Shown: piece by piece, positions 1-11,267 of the stretch
Position numbering within the stretch: position 1 is the first letter of the stretch
Layout: the number at the start of each line of letters is the position of its first letter
DNA from: Brachynemurus nebulosus
Taxonomy: Eukaryota; Arthropoda; Insecta; Neuroptera; Myrmeleontidae
Assembly (NCBI GenBank): GCA_035578155.1
Contig: JAPWDM010000001.1
Location: forward strand, 161,793,498 to 161,857,497
Direction: 5' to 3'
Length of the DNA: 64,000 bases
Translations under genes and position numbers: made by a program
The notes under the pieces: generated by a model
Told to the model about the DNA's origin: nothing
The model's database searches: none
What the model saw: the letters and a program-made list of their open reading frames with translations, nothing else

Positions 1-63
1 TCTTACTAAAAATACATCTTTCCTTTTTGTTGGACTTTGATACCTCAAAAACTCTGCAACTAG

Positions 64-64
<1 letters not shown>

Positions 65-153
<89 letters not shown>
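65..153. repeat. (TA)n microsatellite
   Basis: Nearly pure TA dinucleotide run of about 45 units, degrading into TG/TATG on its right side. The open frame through it (Tyr-Ile repeats) is a by-product of the dinucleotide and not a gene. Confidence 0.97.
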
Positions 154-159
<6 letters not shown>

Positions 160-244
160 ATGTATGTATGCATATCAAACATATAATACTAGTTACACAA
201 ATACAGAACCATAGAACCCTACAGAACGGTTTGCAAACAAGGTG

Positions 245-1526
245 AAAATACAGAACTCTTTTCTGCTTGTAGCTTACAGGTACATGAAAGTTTTATTCAA
301 TTTTGAATTTTGAACTGAAGTTTTTCAATTAAATTTCAAACAGTCAAGTATTTTAAAAGGTGTTTTTTTTTATTATTTTTAAGAAAATTTACCCTCATTT
401 CAATGTATATATTTATATAACAGTTCATTTATGTTTATTTAATACGGCAGTATTTCCTTTACTTATTTATAGTCAGTCATGGACTGAAGTGCAAAGGGAT
501 ACGAATTTGGTCTCCAATCAATTTCATAAAACATGACATAGACAGTAGAGCCAAAATCCATGTTCCATCATTACAATAGCTAACATTTCTCAGGCATCAC
601 ACAAAAACAGTAATATTAATTTGAATCTACAACTTAGGCCCGTTAATGTTGGATTTATCCCCATTTAATTTTGAATGTACCGCGAAAAACTGGTGAGAAA
701 ATAATAAATTTTCCTATAGATGCATAATAAGGCAATCCAATTGTTCAACAACAATACAGGATAGCCTCTTAATATGTGGTTTTTTTGTGGGTCCTTTTCG
801 TGTGGTTTTAAAATTGTGGCCCACTAAAGTGCACAATAATGTGAATAAAAAATAACAGAAAGTACAAAAGTTGAATATTAATTTTCTGGCAGATTTAAGT
901 ATATAAATTACTGCATCATTCAGTTTTTTCTTACATGTGTATGTATTGCAATTTTTGTGACAATATAAACTAAAATAAAACATATAAAAATGGCTAAAAT
1001 GTGTGTTTTGACGGCGCGTGTTCAGAGAGCGAACATAATTATGGTGCAATAAAAATAAACTGACCAGATATACAAATATACATTGATAATACATAGTCTA
1101 GTTCAGAAGTTGAAAAACGTGAAAAATAGAAATAAAGCTCTTATTATATGAGCAATAGCTCATTCAATTCGTAATGACCTATAGAAAAATGTATTTTAAG
1201 GATTTTACAGCACATAAAAAATTGCAATTGTTATTAAGAAAATAAGATGGAAAAAACGAGGTATTCAGTTTTTTGTTAATAATTTAAAAATTATTATTAA
1301 TAGTTAAGAAATGAGACAAAAAGATTCTTCAAGAGGAGAAAATTTGCAATAAAAAACTCCCGGAACTCTACCTCCATTATTTCTAATTTTAATTTAATGT
1401 CGAAAATCGGGTTCCGCGCGCCAGTTTTAGCACAGACGCAGCGACGCTGAAAACAGCATCCCACCGATAATAATTTTTTTTATACTAGCAAATGTTAATT
1501 TAAGAATTTAAAAAAATTATGCTGTA
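245..1526. other. A+T-rich stretch, no gene seen
   Basis: No coding signal, domain or RNA gene recognised. About 890-965 resembles 5345-5430 (shared 'TATAAATTA-TGCATCATT' and 'GTAT-TGCAATTTTT'), so part of it is a dispersed repeat. The minus-strand open frame near 714-1094 has no recognisable domain and is probably chance. Confidence 0.5.
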
Positions 1527-1551
1527 TTCAGAACACTTCCCGTGTTCTGAA
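1527..1551. other. Perfect 10-bp hairpin
   Basis: TTCAGAACAC, a 5-nt loop TTCCC, then GTGTTCTGAA. The stem is perfect. No tail of T follows and no gene is adjacent, so no function is proposed. Confidence 0.6.
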
Positions 1552-1705
1552 ATAAGATCCCGTTAGGAAATATTTTTAACCTAATTTTTTATAAAGTTAT
1601 GTAATTGTTAACCAATAAATAATTTACGGGTCTCTGCTTTCACAAATAATTACGTAAAAGTTTTAGTGATTTCATTCCATTTCATTTTTGCCTCGTGGAA
1701 TCCTT

Positions 1706-1707
<2 letters not shown>

Positions 1708-1787
<80 letters not shown>
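1708..1787. repeat. (TA)n microsatellite
   Basis: About 40 TA units without interruption, between 'TCCTTCT' and 'GGTACTTAAG'. The flanks do not match the repeat family that carries the other two long arrays. Confidence 0.97.
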
Positions 1788-1789
<2 letters not shown>

Positions 1790-2099
1790 TACTTAAGATT
1801 ATATGGTAAAAGTTTATAAAAGTTTTTTATTTTATTTATTATAATTTCTTAAAGTTAAAAATTTAAGAAATATGAAGTAAATAATAATAAAAATTTTTTT
1901 TAGCAATTTTATAATTTTGACGTCTTTTTACCCATGACACTAAATAACAATGGTTGCAATTTTTTTACGTCATTTGTTAATAAATTTTTTATAAACAAAT
2001 GGAGAAATTTAATAGTTAAAAAAAATTTTTTAACCCGTATATTGCCATGAAAGAATAATAATTTTCAAACAAAAAATTCTTTCTTGTTTAAATTTTTTT

Positions 2100-2355
2100 T
2101 TAATATTTCCATTGTTAAAATAATTAGTTAAGAAATAATTTTTTCCTTAAAAATGTGTAAAGAAATGGTGTAAAGAAAATTTAGCAAAAACTAAATTTTT
2201 TTCACGAAAAATGTCCAAAAAAATATGTGTCCGGCATCGAACGTGTCTGGGTAACGAACGGCTTTGGGACTTCCAACATTTTCACCAAATTTCGTAAAAA
2301 TAGGACATTTCGTTCGAGAGTTCCCGTGCGAAATCACACACACACATTATATATT

Positions 2356-2451
<96 letters not shown>

Positions 2452-2830
2452 TGAATTTTATTTTAAGTTTCTAGGGACCTCAAAGCAAATTTATGCCATA
2501 GTCCCGCAGTATCTGTAATAGCTGAATTCCATTCTGGAAATTCGCTAAAAATCTTGCCATATATGCGATGCTCGGAACATTGTTTTTTGGGCATTTTTCG
2601 TGAAAAAAATTAATTTTTGCAAAAATTTCTCCAAATTCAAAAATTTTTGCAACATTTTTTTACACCATTGAAAAGAGGCGGAAAAATCACATAAAAAAGG
2701 TTTTTGAACAATAATTATTCTATCAACTAATTTCCGAGAAAAACTAATTTTTGTGAAAGGAAATTCGTTATGTTATGCAGAATGCTGCGACAGGGATATT
2801 TTACTTTTATATGCTACATATTACATTAAA
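2100..2830 (+). mobile_element. Microsatellite-bearing repeat family, copy 1
   Basis: Order: a left arm (about 2100-2225), a central module with 'GGGACTTCCAACATTTTCAC' and 'TTTCGTTCGAGAGTT', a (TA)n array, then 'TAGTGAATTTTATTTT', 'TCTAGGGACCTCAAAGC' and 'ATTCCATTCTGGAAATTCGC', and a right arm (about 2577-2830) ending near 'GTTATGCAGAATGCTGCGAC'. The left arm ('CACGAAAAATGTCC') is roughly the reverse complement of the start of the right arm. Related copies lie at 3055, 41567 (inverted) and 61778 (inverted). No coding capacity is seen. It is probably a non-autonomous DNA element of unknown superfamily. Confidence 0.7.
2349..2449. repeat. (TA)n microsatellite inside repeat copy 1
   Basis: TA run with a few interruptions (TATTTATA, ATACATAT) near its left side, preceded by a short (CA)n. 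It occupies the same internal position of the repeat family as the array at 3195. Confidence 0.96.
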
Positions 2831-3054
2831 TCTATAATAATCACTCATTGTACGGAACACTATTGGCACAAGTACAACTTGCACTTGGCGACTTTTTTAT
2901 TTCGTAATTATGTACATGCATAGATCTTTGACGAAAATGTAGGTATAAAGTGCGTATGTACATACTATTTCTATAAATCGTCATTTGATTTCAGTAACGA
3001 AATATATTATATAGATAATCTATATCAGATATCTCTATATTGAAAGAACATGTT

Positions 3055-3190
3055 CCTGGCGTCGGACGCGTCTGGCTGAAGAACTCATCCAAGATTTTTG
3101 GATTTCCAATGTTTTCCACAAATTTCATACAAGTAGAATTTTTCGTTCGAAAGTTATTGCGTTGATACATAAATACATACATACATGTAT

Positions 3191-3262
<72 letters not shown>

Positions 3263-3400
3263 TATATATATATAAATTTTAGTGAATGTTATTTTCGGGT
3301 TCTAGGGACCTCAAAACAAAATTTCTGTCATACTTTCGGGCTAAAATTCCGCCATGAGAGAGAGCGTAATAGCGTGTTTCCATTCTGGAAACTCGCTAAA
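3055..3400 (+). mobile_element. Microsatellite-bearing repeat family, copy 2
   Basis: Shares with copy 1 the blocks 'TTTTTCGTTCGAAAGTT', then a TA array, 'TTTTAGTGAATGTTATTTTC', 'TCTAGGGACCTCAAAAC' and 'CATTCTGGAAACTCGCTAAA'. The right arm of copy 1 is absent here, so this copy is truncated after about 3400. Noncoding. Confidence 0.7.
3195..3274. repeat. (TA)n microsatellite inside repeat copy 2
   Basis: TA run with one GATA interruption near 3261, preceded by (CATA)n. Same internal position of the repeat as in copy 1. Confidence 0.96.
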
Positions 3401-4111
3401 AGTTCCATAGAACAAATCTCATTCTATTTCCCGACCCAAACCATTAGATTTCTAGTTTTCTCCTTTATTTCATCCACTTTTTCGTCCTATTAGATAAAGC
3501 AATTACAAACATAAAGTAACTATACACGTACCGGTACAGATATAACTGGGAAAAATAAAACAATTAGAAAATTCCTCGAAACCAACACTTTATGAATTAA
3601 TTAGAAGTAGGTAAGTATATTTCTTAATTACTTTACAATCAGAATAAACTACAAAAACAAAGTCAGTCATTAACAATTATTAGAGGAGATTGTACGTATA
3701 TTTTTATAGTTGAAGTAATTTTCTTTTTCTTCTGAATTCCTTTTGCGACGTTTTTCTATTGGGAATAATAATTGCATCTACATCAAAGAAAATAATGAAC
3801 CAAGTTGGCTTCGATCGTGTTTGGTTTTATTTTTACAATACAAAATATAGACTTTATCATTATGCTTTAATACAGAAGGAATGCAAGAGAGTTCACCATT
3901 TTAATGATTAACTAAATTCACTCAACCAGTATCAGTATCAAATAATTAGCGAAAAAAATGTAATAATACAAATATGTAATACACTACCAATGGGTATGAC
4001 ACATAGCTTTCTCGTACTCTTAACAAACTTTTATCCAGTTTTAAGTGAGATTTTGTAGCTACTTAAACTATATCTTACATTTTACATGTATAGAACCAAG
4101 TAAAATACTTG
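3401..4111. other. No feature seen
   Basis: A+T-rich sequence with short poly-T runs. No open frame with a recognisable domain, no RNA gene and no clear inverted repeat. Confidence 0.4.
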
Positions 4112-4113
4112 TA

Positions 4114-4751
4114 CAGCCGACTTTCGTTATCAGTCCGCTCGATATGAGCCCGCCGATTTATATTTATATTGTAAACATTCCCCATCCATGACCGAAAAAA
4201 TTCATTTCAGTCTCTCGTTATAAGACCGGAACATTGGTGTTGATATTTAATAGTGCAACTCGTAAATCATCCTGTCAGAATCTTTTTATTCACTAAAATA
4301 ATTTTTTTATAGGTCCGTGTTTACATAATACATGTGCAGTTGACCAAAACAAGTTTTATTCGTTCATCGCGCGGATTATATTACAAACTTTGTTTGACTA
4401 ACAATATTATTTACAATTTCTACAAGAGATTTTAAAATTTTTTTAAAGAAAATATGTGTTGACCGTATCGTTTAAATTCCTGTCACACAAACTAGAGAAC
4501 GCATTTATAAAATATTAGTAAATGACCTATTTATTAAAAATAGGTAGATTTTGTGCTACTTCTAACGAATGGTAATACTACACTAAACGTCCGGGCTATT
4601 TGATTATAAATAAGTACACACTCACACGCTTGAAAAGTAGGGGAAGTGCGAGTTACGGCGGTCAACTACTAAACACAAGTGGGGGTACAGGAATTCTTAG
4701 AATTATATTCTCCTACAGTCCCCTAAGCGGACTGATAACGAAAGTCGGCTG
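4114..4751. mobile_element. Tigger/pogo-like MITE with TA duplication
   Basis: Terminal inverted repeats of at least 26 bp: the left end starts CAGCCGACTTTCGTTATCAG, and the right end is its reverse complement. TA dinucleotides flank both ends (4112-4113 and 4752-4753). The TA target and CAG start fit the pogo/Tigger branch of Tc1-mariner. The 638-bp interior has no transposase, so the copy is non-autonomous. The open frame at 4600-4830 runs through the right terminus and is spurious. Confidence 0.85.
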
Positions 4752-5329
4752 TATTCAATCAATTTTTCTATGGAGATTACACTCAAGAAATATTTTATAT
4801 GTATGTATACATATATGTAGCTATTTTTAATCTTTAAATTTTATTAATCCATCATAAAAATAAAGAATAATTATAACCACTTAACCACTTATGTCTCAAG
4901 GACTTTTTCACCCAGTAAGACCGCACTGTGAGACCGCAGTAGTACATATAAGTTTAATATGTGTAGGTATAATAATTGTTCATAATTTATATATCAAAGA
5001 AAGAGCAGCTCATTCAACGGATAAACCATACATACAGTGCGGCTCAGCAATGCATTTCGGATTCACTTTAATACAACCAACAAAGAACAATTACAGGTCG
5101 TATAGCCTAAACTAAAATTAAATAATAGGTAACAAACAACTGAGCAGGTGCATATGTGTTGCTATTCCACTGTGATAATAAAATACAACAAAAGCTGTTT
5201 TGTTTTTAGATTTTTTAATCTTTTTTCTTATTTTTTAAATATCTATCTGCATAATGAGAAAGGAAAATAAGTAAAAGTAAGAAATTTGAAGACTGATTAG
5301 TGACAAAGTTACTTGTTGACTGTTTTTAA

Positions 5330-5700
5330 GCATTTAGTAAGTGCATTGCATAAAAATATATAAATTATTGCATCATTAAATTTCTTTACTTACCTATGTA
5401 TTTACCGCAATTTTTAACAATATCTTAATTATGATATTCTCATGGATAAATTAATGCATTATCTTGTTGAGAATTTTTAACTTCTAAAGAATTCGTGAGG
5501 TTTCGAGCGTTTTGAATGATGTGTTTTCTATGAATTTATGCGGTTCACGACCCCACCACATAATAAAAGTTTTTTTTTTTTTACAATCAAGAACGAACTA
5601 CTCTTTAGAGTTATCTATGAAGCTTCAGAACATTTTTTTTTGTGTGATCTTTTATGCGATCTCTATCCACCGCATAAAAAAGGATATGATGTATATACAC
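5330..5700 (+). mobile_element. Partial copy of the pogo-like MITE at 27421
   Basis: Blocks shared with 27421-27862 in the same order: 'TTCGTGAGGTTTCGAGCGTT', 'TTATGCGGTTC', a long T run with 'TTACAATC-GAACTA', 'GTGTGATCTTTTATGCG' and 'ATCCACCGCATAAAAAA'. Clear terminal repeats are not visible at this copy, so the ends are approximate. Open frames at 5512-5772 are chance. Confidence 0.55.
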
Positions 5701-6388
5701 CAACAGCTCGCTCTAAAGAACACTTTGGAATGTGAGACAGAATTATATGCTTCTCACTCTTTTAACCAATAAAATACCCGTACACTTATATACCGGGTGG
5801 ATAATGTAATTAATATTCTATGATAAAAACATGAAATGTAACCTTTGCCTTAAACAATAAAAAATAACTACAATTCTTTTTTCAGAATATACCAATTTTA
5901 TTTTTACTAAAATTTTATTAATCTGTGTATGCTTATATTTCCACTGTATTTTGTCGTAAGTCACAGTGAGCAATCTGTATGTTGTTGATTTATTACTTAA
6001 AAAGAATAAGAAGTATAATTTTATCTCACATTCCAAACTGTTCGCTTTATAGCAAGCTGTTATTGCTGTACATGCCTAACGTTATTCAGCTCAGTACTTT
6101 CTCATAAGTTCTCTGTTCGTTGCATTAAACCTGGATCTGAAATGCTTTGATGAGCTAGACGGTATACACATGATAAATCAATATTGAAATACTATATCTA
6201 CTATCAGATAAAGCCGATATTTAACATAGTATAACAAATCTAGATCACTTTCGAAACAGTAAATAATTTTAAAAAATAATAAATACGGAGAGTGAGAACT
6301 GTTAGCATTGGAATCTCACTTTTTACATAAAAATTCCGATAGTTCAGGACCAATTCAGGCATCAGAAAGACTGACTAAATTCTTAATC
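5701..6388. other. No feature seen
   Basis: A+T-rich DNA without a recognisable domain, RNA gene or terminal repeat. The minus-strand open frame at 5818-6036 has no recognisable motif. Confidence 0.4.
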
Positions 6389-6747
6389 ATGGTGGCCACA
6401 CATTTATAGAGGTCAAATTCCCTGACTTTTCCAGGTTTTCCAGAAATTTTGTTTAAAAATTCCTTGATTATTTTGTAAAAAGATGCCGCCCCTACGTTAT
6501 CCCAAAAAGCTAAAAAAAATTTCTTAATAACTTTTTGACACTTTTTCTTAAAAAAAAGTAAATGACGAATAAAAAAAAAAATCCCCGCCAATTTTTAAAT
6601 CTAATCTCAAAACAAGTGAAAGTTTTATCCCTAAATGAACAAAATTATAAAAATCAATTTTTTCCAGTCTTCTGGTAAAATTCTTTGACGTTTCCAGAAA
6701 GTTTAGAATTCCCTGACATTTCCAGGTTTTCCAGCAATGTGGCCACG
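6389..6747. mobile_element. Short repeat bounded by GTGGCCAC
   Basis: Both ends carry the palindrome GTGGCCAC, and both halves hold near-identical direct copies of 'TTCCCTGACTTTTCCAGG' followed by 'TTTTCCAG' (around 6417 and 6710). The arrangement looks like a small non-autonomous DNA element, possibly hAT-like from general familiarity with such 'TTCCCTGACTTTTCC' repeats. No target duplication was established. Confidence 0.5.
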
Positions 6748-6965
6748 ATGTTAATTTATAGCATGCTAATAATAATCGTTCATTGAGTCTTAAATCCCTT
6801 TATATTTCGTTTCAAAAAATAGGTTACAAAAACCCATAATTTCTGAAATTCTATTTCTGTCTTATGTTTTCTCTCTGCTACTTAGTACTCATCACTTCAG
6901 TGTGAACGAGGTATTAATTTAGATACATTTTAATTTCCAAAATAGTCTAGGAAAAGATTCTCAAA

Positions 6966-7102
6966 ATAGTATATTGTACAATAAGTGGGAAAAGAGGCTT
7001 ATTTCTCACGAATATGAGTTGGTTGCGCGAGCCCGCAGGGCGAGTGCAACAATTCGTATGAGTGAGAAATAAGCTTTTCCCACGTATTTTACACTATACT
7101 TT
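6966..7102. repeat. GC-tipped hairpin (about 137 bp)
   Basis: Imperfect palindrome: AGTGGGAAAAG-CTTATTTCTCAC on the left pairs with GTGAGAAATAAGCTTTTCCCAC on the right. The tip is GC-rich (GCGCGAGCCCGC-AGG-GCGAG) in otherwise A+T-rich DNA. Similar layouts occur at 15342-15412 and 49838-49950. Confidence 0.75.
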
Positions 7103-7291
7103 TTCTACGAGCACATTTTTTTTCGTAAAATTTAATATAAATAATTAAAATAAAATTTAAATAAGCAGTAAAAATTTTTAAAATTTTTAATGTCAGTGGT
7201 AAGATATTCAAATTTTTGCACAAAGCATACTTTGAAACTATGGAAACAGTAATAAATAATCAACTTACATATGTATATTTTTAGAATTTAA

Positions 7292-7992
7292 TGGGAGATT
7301 CGCTAAAAAAGAAAAAAAGAAATCGATTTTTTTCCCTCATAATTATGTTCCTTAAGCTGTTAGAAATATTCTCCTAAAATTTTATGTTAAAAAAATGGTA
7401 AATCAAAAAGTTAGGGGCATTTGAGTGCACTCAATTTATTATAATTCAATTTAAATAAAAAACTAAATGCTTTTTTCCCGAAAGTACGTTTTTCGACATG
7501 GTTCCTCATGTATCTAAAAAAGTATTTGAGGTATCGACATAAATCAAAGAGCATATTATTTCTCGATACCATCATTTTGGCAGGAACTAGGATCTTTTGA
7601 TTTCGTAATATATTTTCAAAATGGCGGCTATTTATAATCGAGAAAAAGCAGTGATTTTTGAAAATTTATTTTAAAAATGCGATTTTTCCCTTGTTTTTTA
7701 TTTATTTTCTTAGATCCTAGTTAGTGCCATAACTGTATATGTATATTTTCAGAAAAGTCTTGATTTTTTGATTTTAGTTCACTGGGAAATTCAGAACGCG
7801 AGGAACCATCAAGGTGGAAAAATCTCGCAGTGTCGACTTTAAAGCCGTTTGTACTCAGCTCATTTTTGAATTTTTGTAATCTCAAGACATATAGAAGCAA
7901 TGTTGTATATTTAGTTTTTTAATAAAATATTTATTTGTATAAAAAAGTAATAAAAAAGGTCGATTTTTTGTGCTTTTTTGGTGAATCTCCCC
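7292..7992. mobile_element. TTAA-flanked MITE, long copy
   Basis: TTAA at 7288-7291 and 7993-7996. The left end GGGAGATTCGCTAAAAAA and the right end TTTTTTGGTGAATCTCCCC are inverted repeats. A 257-bp relative lies at 18138-18394 with the same ends and TTAA flanks. TTAA duplications are typical of piggyBac-type elements (also Kolobok). No transposase is present. The short copy looks like an internal deletion of this one. Confidence 0.8.
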
Positions 7993-8757
7993 TTAAGTCA
8001 TACTAATTTTACCCCGATATACATACAGGTCTCGAAAACACTTTTGTCTTCATTTCAATATTGTCGATGTACCTGTGAACAGGGATCGGCAATCTAGTGT
8101 CAAAACCGTTGACTGTTATCAAGAATCTTGGATTCATATCCCAGCCGATCGAGTTTGATCATTTTTCAATCACTATATGAATTGTAATTAACACTTTTGT
8201 CATTTTAAAAATTTATATTCGTTCTTCATTATCAGCATTAGAATAGTCTGGTGCTGAAACAGAATCGCCATATAAAATATTTTGTACTGGGGGGCTACGA
8301 ATAGAACTGGGGGGCTGTCATAAAACGTAAATATATTATCAATCTTTTTAAAAATCAGTTTTACGACGTTTTACTGTTAATACTACATCATCTACGTTGT
8401 GTGTTTCTGTTTGTGTTTTTAATTCCCAATATTTATGAATCATTTTGTCTATTATCTGTACATACATATCTTTATATTTTTCTAATGCAAAAACTAAACC
8501 ATGTTGAAAGATGTGAGCGAACCACTGGAGACCTGATATACACATTATGTTTATATTAAACAGGTAAAATGTTTTTACAAAGAAGGTGAGATATACATGT
8601 TATTTTGAATAATCACAAAGGAAATAGAGATATGTTTACATTATAAATATTTTAAATTCGGCTAAATTAATTTCTATTACAGTTGACCACTTATTTATTC
8701 AACATTAATTTTTAAAATTATTTTTAAAGCTAGAATTATATATTACAAAAAAATGTA

Positions 8758-9054
8758 AAAAAATGCTTTTTAAGAAAAAGTTTTATTTAAAAATGGGCTA
8801 AAAAAAATAAAATAACTTTTGAGTGAAGTTTGAAGCAATATGCAACATAATTTATAAAAGCTTGAGGTGTTATCATTAATTATTTCTGTGTTGGATATAA
8901 GTGTAGCTATTTTACTTTTCAGTAGTTACCAAATTTAATTAAACACCTCAAGCTTTTACAAATTATGTTGCATATTGCTTCAAACTTTACTCAAAAGTTA
9001 TTTTATTTTTTTAGCCCATTTTTAAATAAAAGCTTTTTCTTAAAAACATTTTTT
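8758..9054. repeat. Long hairpin: about 112-bp arms, 71-nt spacer
   Basis: The left arm (8758-8870) and right arm (8942-9054) are reverse complements with few differences. They include GAAGCAATATGCAACATAAT and AAAGCTTGAGGTGTT on the left. Nested inside the 8245-9590 element. It has no coding capacity. Transcription would give a long, nearly perfect double-stranded RNA. Confidence 0.88.
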
Positions 9055-9327
9055 TTACTTAATTTTATTTTCTACTTTTTAGTCTGATTACAATTAATTT
9101 AAAAAAAATGAAAGATGTAATTTTCTTACCTATATTTTAATCGGTTAATTTACCCTAATCAGAAATAACTATGGAAACAAAAAATTGCAATGTAAAATCA
9201 ATGGACAATATTTGACAATTCGAAATGTCAAAAACTAATTATACAATATTGCATTGTCATCAAGGTTAGACACGTATGCAAAATTTGAAACCTCTAGCTC
9301 AATTAGAACCTGTCTAAATTTTGATTC

Positions 9328-9437
9328 CAAGATTTGATCTAAACCAACATACTAACATAGCAAGTTAAATAAAAGCTTTTAACAAGATTTGATCTAAACC
9401 AACATACTAACATAGCAAGTTAAATAAAAGCTTTTAA
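9328..9437. repeat. Perfect 55-bp tandem duplication
   Basis: Two adjacent identical units, 9328-9382 and 9383-9437, starting CAAGATTTGATCTAAACC and ending AAAAGCTTTTAA. Complete identity suggests a recent duplication or an assembly artefact. Confidence 0.93.
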
Positions 9438-9590
9438 ACAATACGTAACTTTTAATTTTTGCTGATTTATTCTCAAAAGCTTCCTTAGGCTAGTCTTCAA
9501 ATCTAGAGCAAAATCCTCAGCCTTGTAATAAAACTTACAGCCCCCCAATTCAAAATATTTTATATGGCGATTCTGTTTCAGTACCAGACT

Positions 9591-10980
9591 GTCCTAAAGC
9601 TGTTCATTATTTAACTTCATTCTCATCAACTGTTTACCTGGTCTGTTACCGATAGCTACCCTCCTTTTTGTTTGGTCGGTCGGTACTTGGACTATTAATT
9701 AATAATAAAATCAACGCTAAATTCCAGTGGCAAATTAAATATTTATAAATATTACCTATGAATGTGTATCATGATTTTTTTTCTTCTTTCACAAGTTAAA
9801 CAGGTAAAATAAATAAAATAGGTGTATATAAGTGTAACCTGTGATTTGTAACGTCCACAATAGAATAACAGGTACCTACAGAACATCGCACAGGTATATC
9901 AACAAGTATTAAGAATGACTAAATGTTTGGTTCATTCACTACAGGTAAATGTACACCGTACAGATAGATTCATAAGTATGCAATGTTCCGACAAGTTAAC
10001 CTTTTGGCGTATGGTTGAATTTTGAAATGGGCAAGATTAAATAAAAAAGTAGTAGCCGACCGAAAATCAGTATCGAAGCCGAAGCCGATGTTTGGCTATC
10101 GCTGTAACCCTCAGCCGAAACTGAAACGGAAGCCAAAATTGTCATTTATTTAGAAACGTTTAAGCCAAAATATTTACCTACTATTAAAAGCAGAACTACT
10201 ACTCAAGCTATCACTATATAAATTTTTTAAAAGCATATTGAAATATCAGATATACTTTTTTCTGTTTCACGACCAATTTAAAGTCGAAAATTAGAAAAAA
10301 AGTCTGAAGTTCATGAAAATTATTATTACATAATTATGTGGAATTCTATTACTCGTATTTTTTTAAGAAAATATGTGCACACTAATAACTGGAACTAATA
10401 ATAAAAAACAATACATATTTGAATTAAGTTTTGTTTATTTTCCTCAGATTAAATTATAATTGAATGAACAGAAATCATCACACCTTTTTTCTATAAAAGT
10501 TCAATTTTTTTTTCAAAATTTCTTAACAATATTACAGATAAATAAATTCATCACAGTAAGTAAATAAAAATAATACATACTTAATGATGTTTGAGTTATT
10601 GAATAACACATATACGTTTTTAAAAATCACAGACATTATTATGTTACCAGAAAACAAACTAAAAATTATCCACTTTTTTGCTAGAGAATTATAAACTTAT
10701 TTTCATAACACCAGTATTTTATTATCACATATAGAAATACTTAAATAAATTTAAATCCAATTGTATTTTACATACATCCTTATGTAATCATCCATACATC
10801 CTGATCATCTTATGTATTTTTATATATTAAAAAGATTAAAAACATTATAAACAATCTAAAATCCCCTTGTTATTGACATACCAAACAGTGGTTGAACTAG
10901 AAAACTAAACAACAATAGTGATTTAACAATGTTACTAGATGGCAGCATTTTAACGCCACGTACCGGCCATTCCTTGACTC
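9591..10980. other. Mostly unannotated DNA, 10.05 kb GCCGAAG-rich patch
   Basis: Around 10050-10160 there is a short patch of repeated GCCGA/GCCGAAG/CCGAAAC words, resembling simple repeats near hAT termini, but no partner end was found. The rest is A+T-rich with no coding signal. Confidence 0.4.
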
Positions 10981-11259
10981 AGGGCCTGCTCCAGGGGGGG
11001 GGGCAACCCGGGCACTTGCCCGGGCCGGCAAATTTTAAGGGCAGGAATTTTGTAAATTTTTTAAAAAGAGGGTGGAATTTTAGAAGTGCGAATAAAAAAA
11101 AAATTTGCTCGGGGCGGGAAATTTTAAGGGCGGGAATTTTGTACAAAAGGGGTGGCATTTTACAGCTGACGAGCAAAGAAGAAAAAAGTCACCGACTTTG
11201 CACAGGGGCGGGATTATTCCCTTTTGCCCGGGGCGGCGTAAACGCTAGAGTGGGCGCTG
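10981..11259. mobile_element. GC-rich hAT-like MITE with exact 8-bp duplication
   Basis: The 8-mer CTTGACTC stands at 10973-10980 and again at 11260-11267, directly flanking a 279-bp island far richer in G+C than its surroundings. Ends are imperfect inverted repeats (AGGGCCTGCTCCAGG against CAGCGCCCACTCTAG). Interior blocks (GGGGCGGGAAATTTTAAGGG and variants) repeat several times. An 8-bp duplication fits hAT. The open frames here follow the GC bias and are not genes. Confidence 0.78.
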
Positions 11260-11267
11260 CTTGACTC

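Larger units (their letters stand above)
8245..9590. mobile_element. 1.35 kb element with about 45-bp terminal inverted repeats
   Basis: Left end AGTCTGGTGCTGAAACAGAA continues with ATCGCCATATAAAATATTTTG and GGGGGGCT. The right end is its near-exact reverse complement (CAGTACCAGACT at 9579-9590). I could not find a convincing target duplication, so the superfamily is open. Inside are a second hairpin (8758-9054) and a 55-bp tandem duplication (9328-9437). The open frame at 8348-8545 lies just inside the left end and has no recognisable domain. Confidence 0.75.

Noticed and set aside
27..245. Open frame of Tyr-Ile repeats
   Set aside because: Produced by the (TA)n microsatellite; no start context and no domain.
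1527..1551. Intrinsic terminator
   Set aside because: Eukaryotic A+T-rich context, no upstream gene and no T tract.
10929..11264. 111-residue open frame in GC-rich DNA
   Set aside because: It coincides with a MITE flanked by an exact 8-bp duplication; the frame follows composition and reads into the ends.
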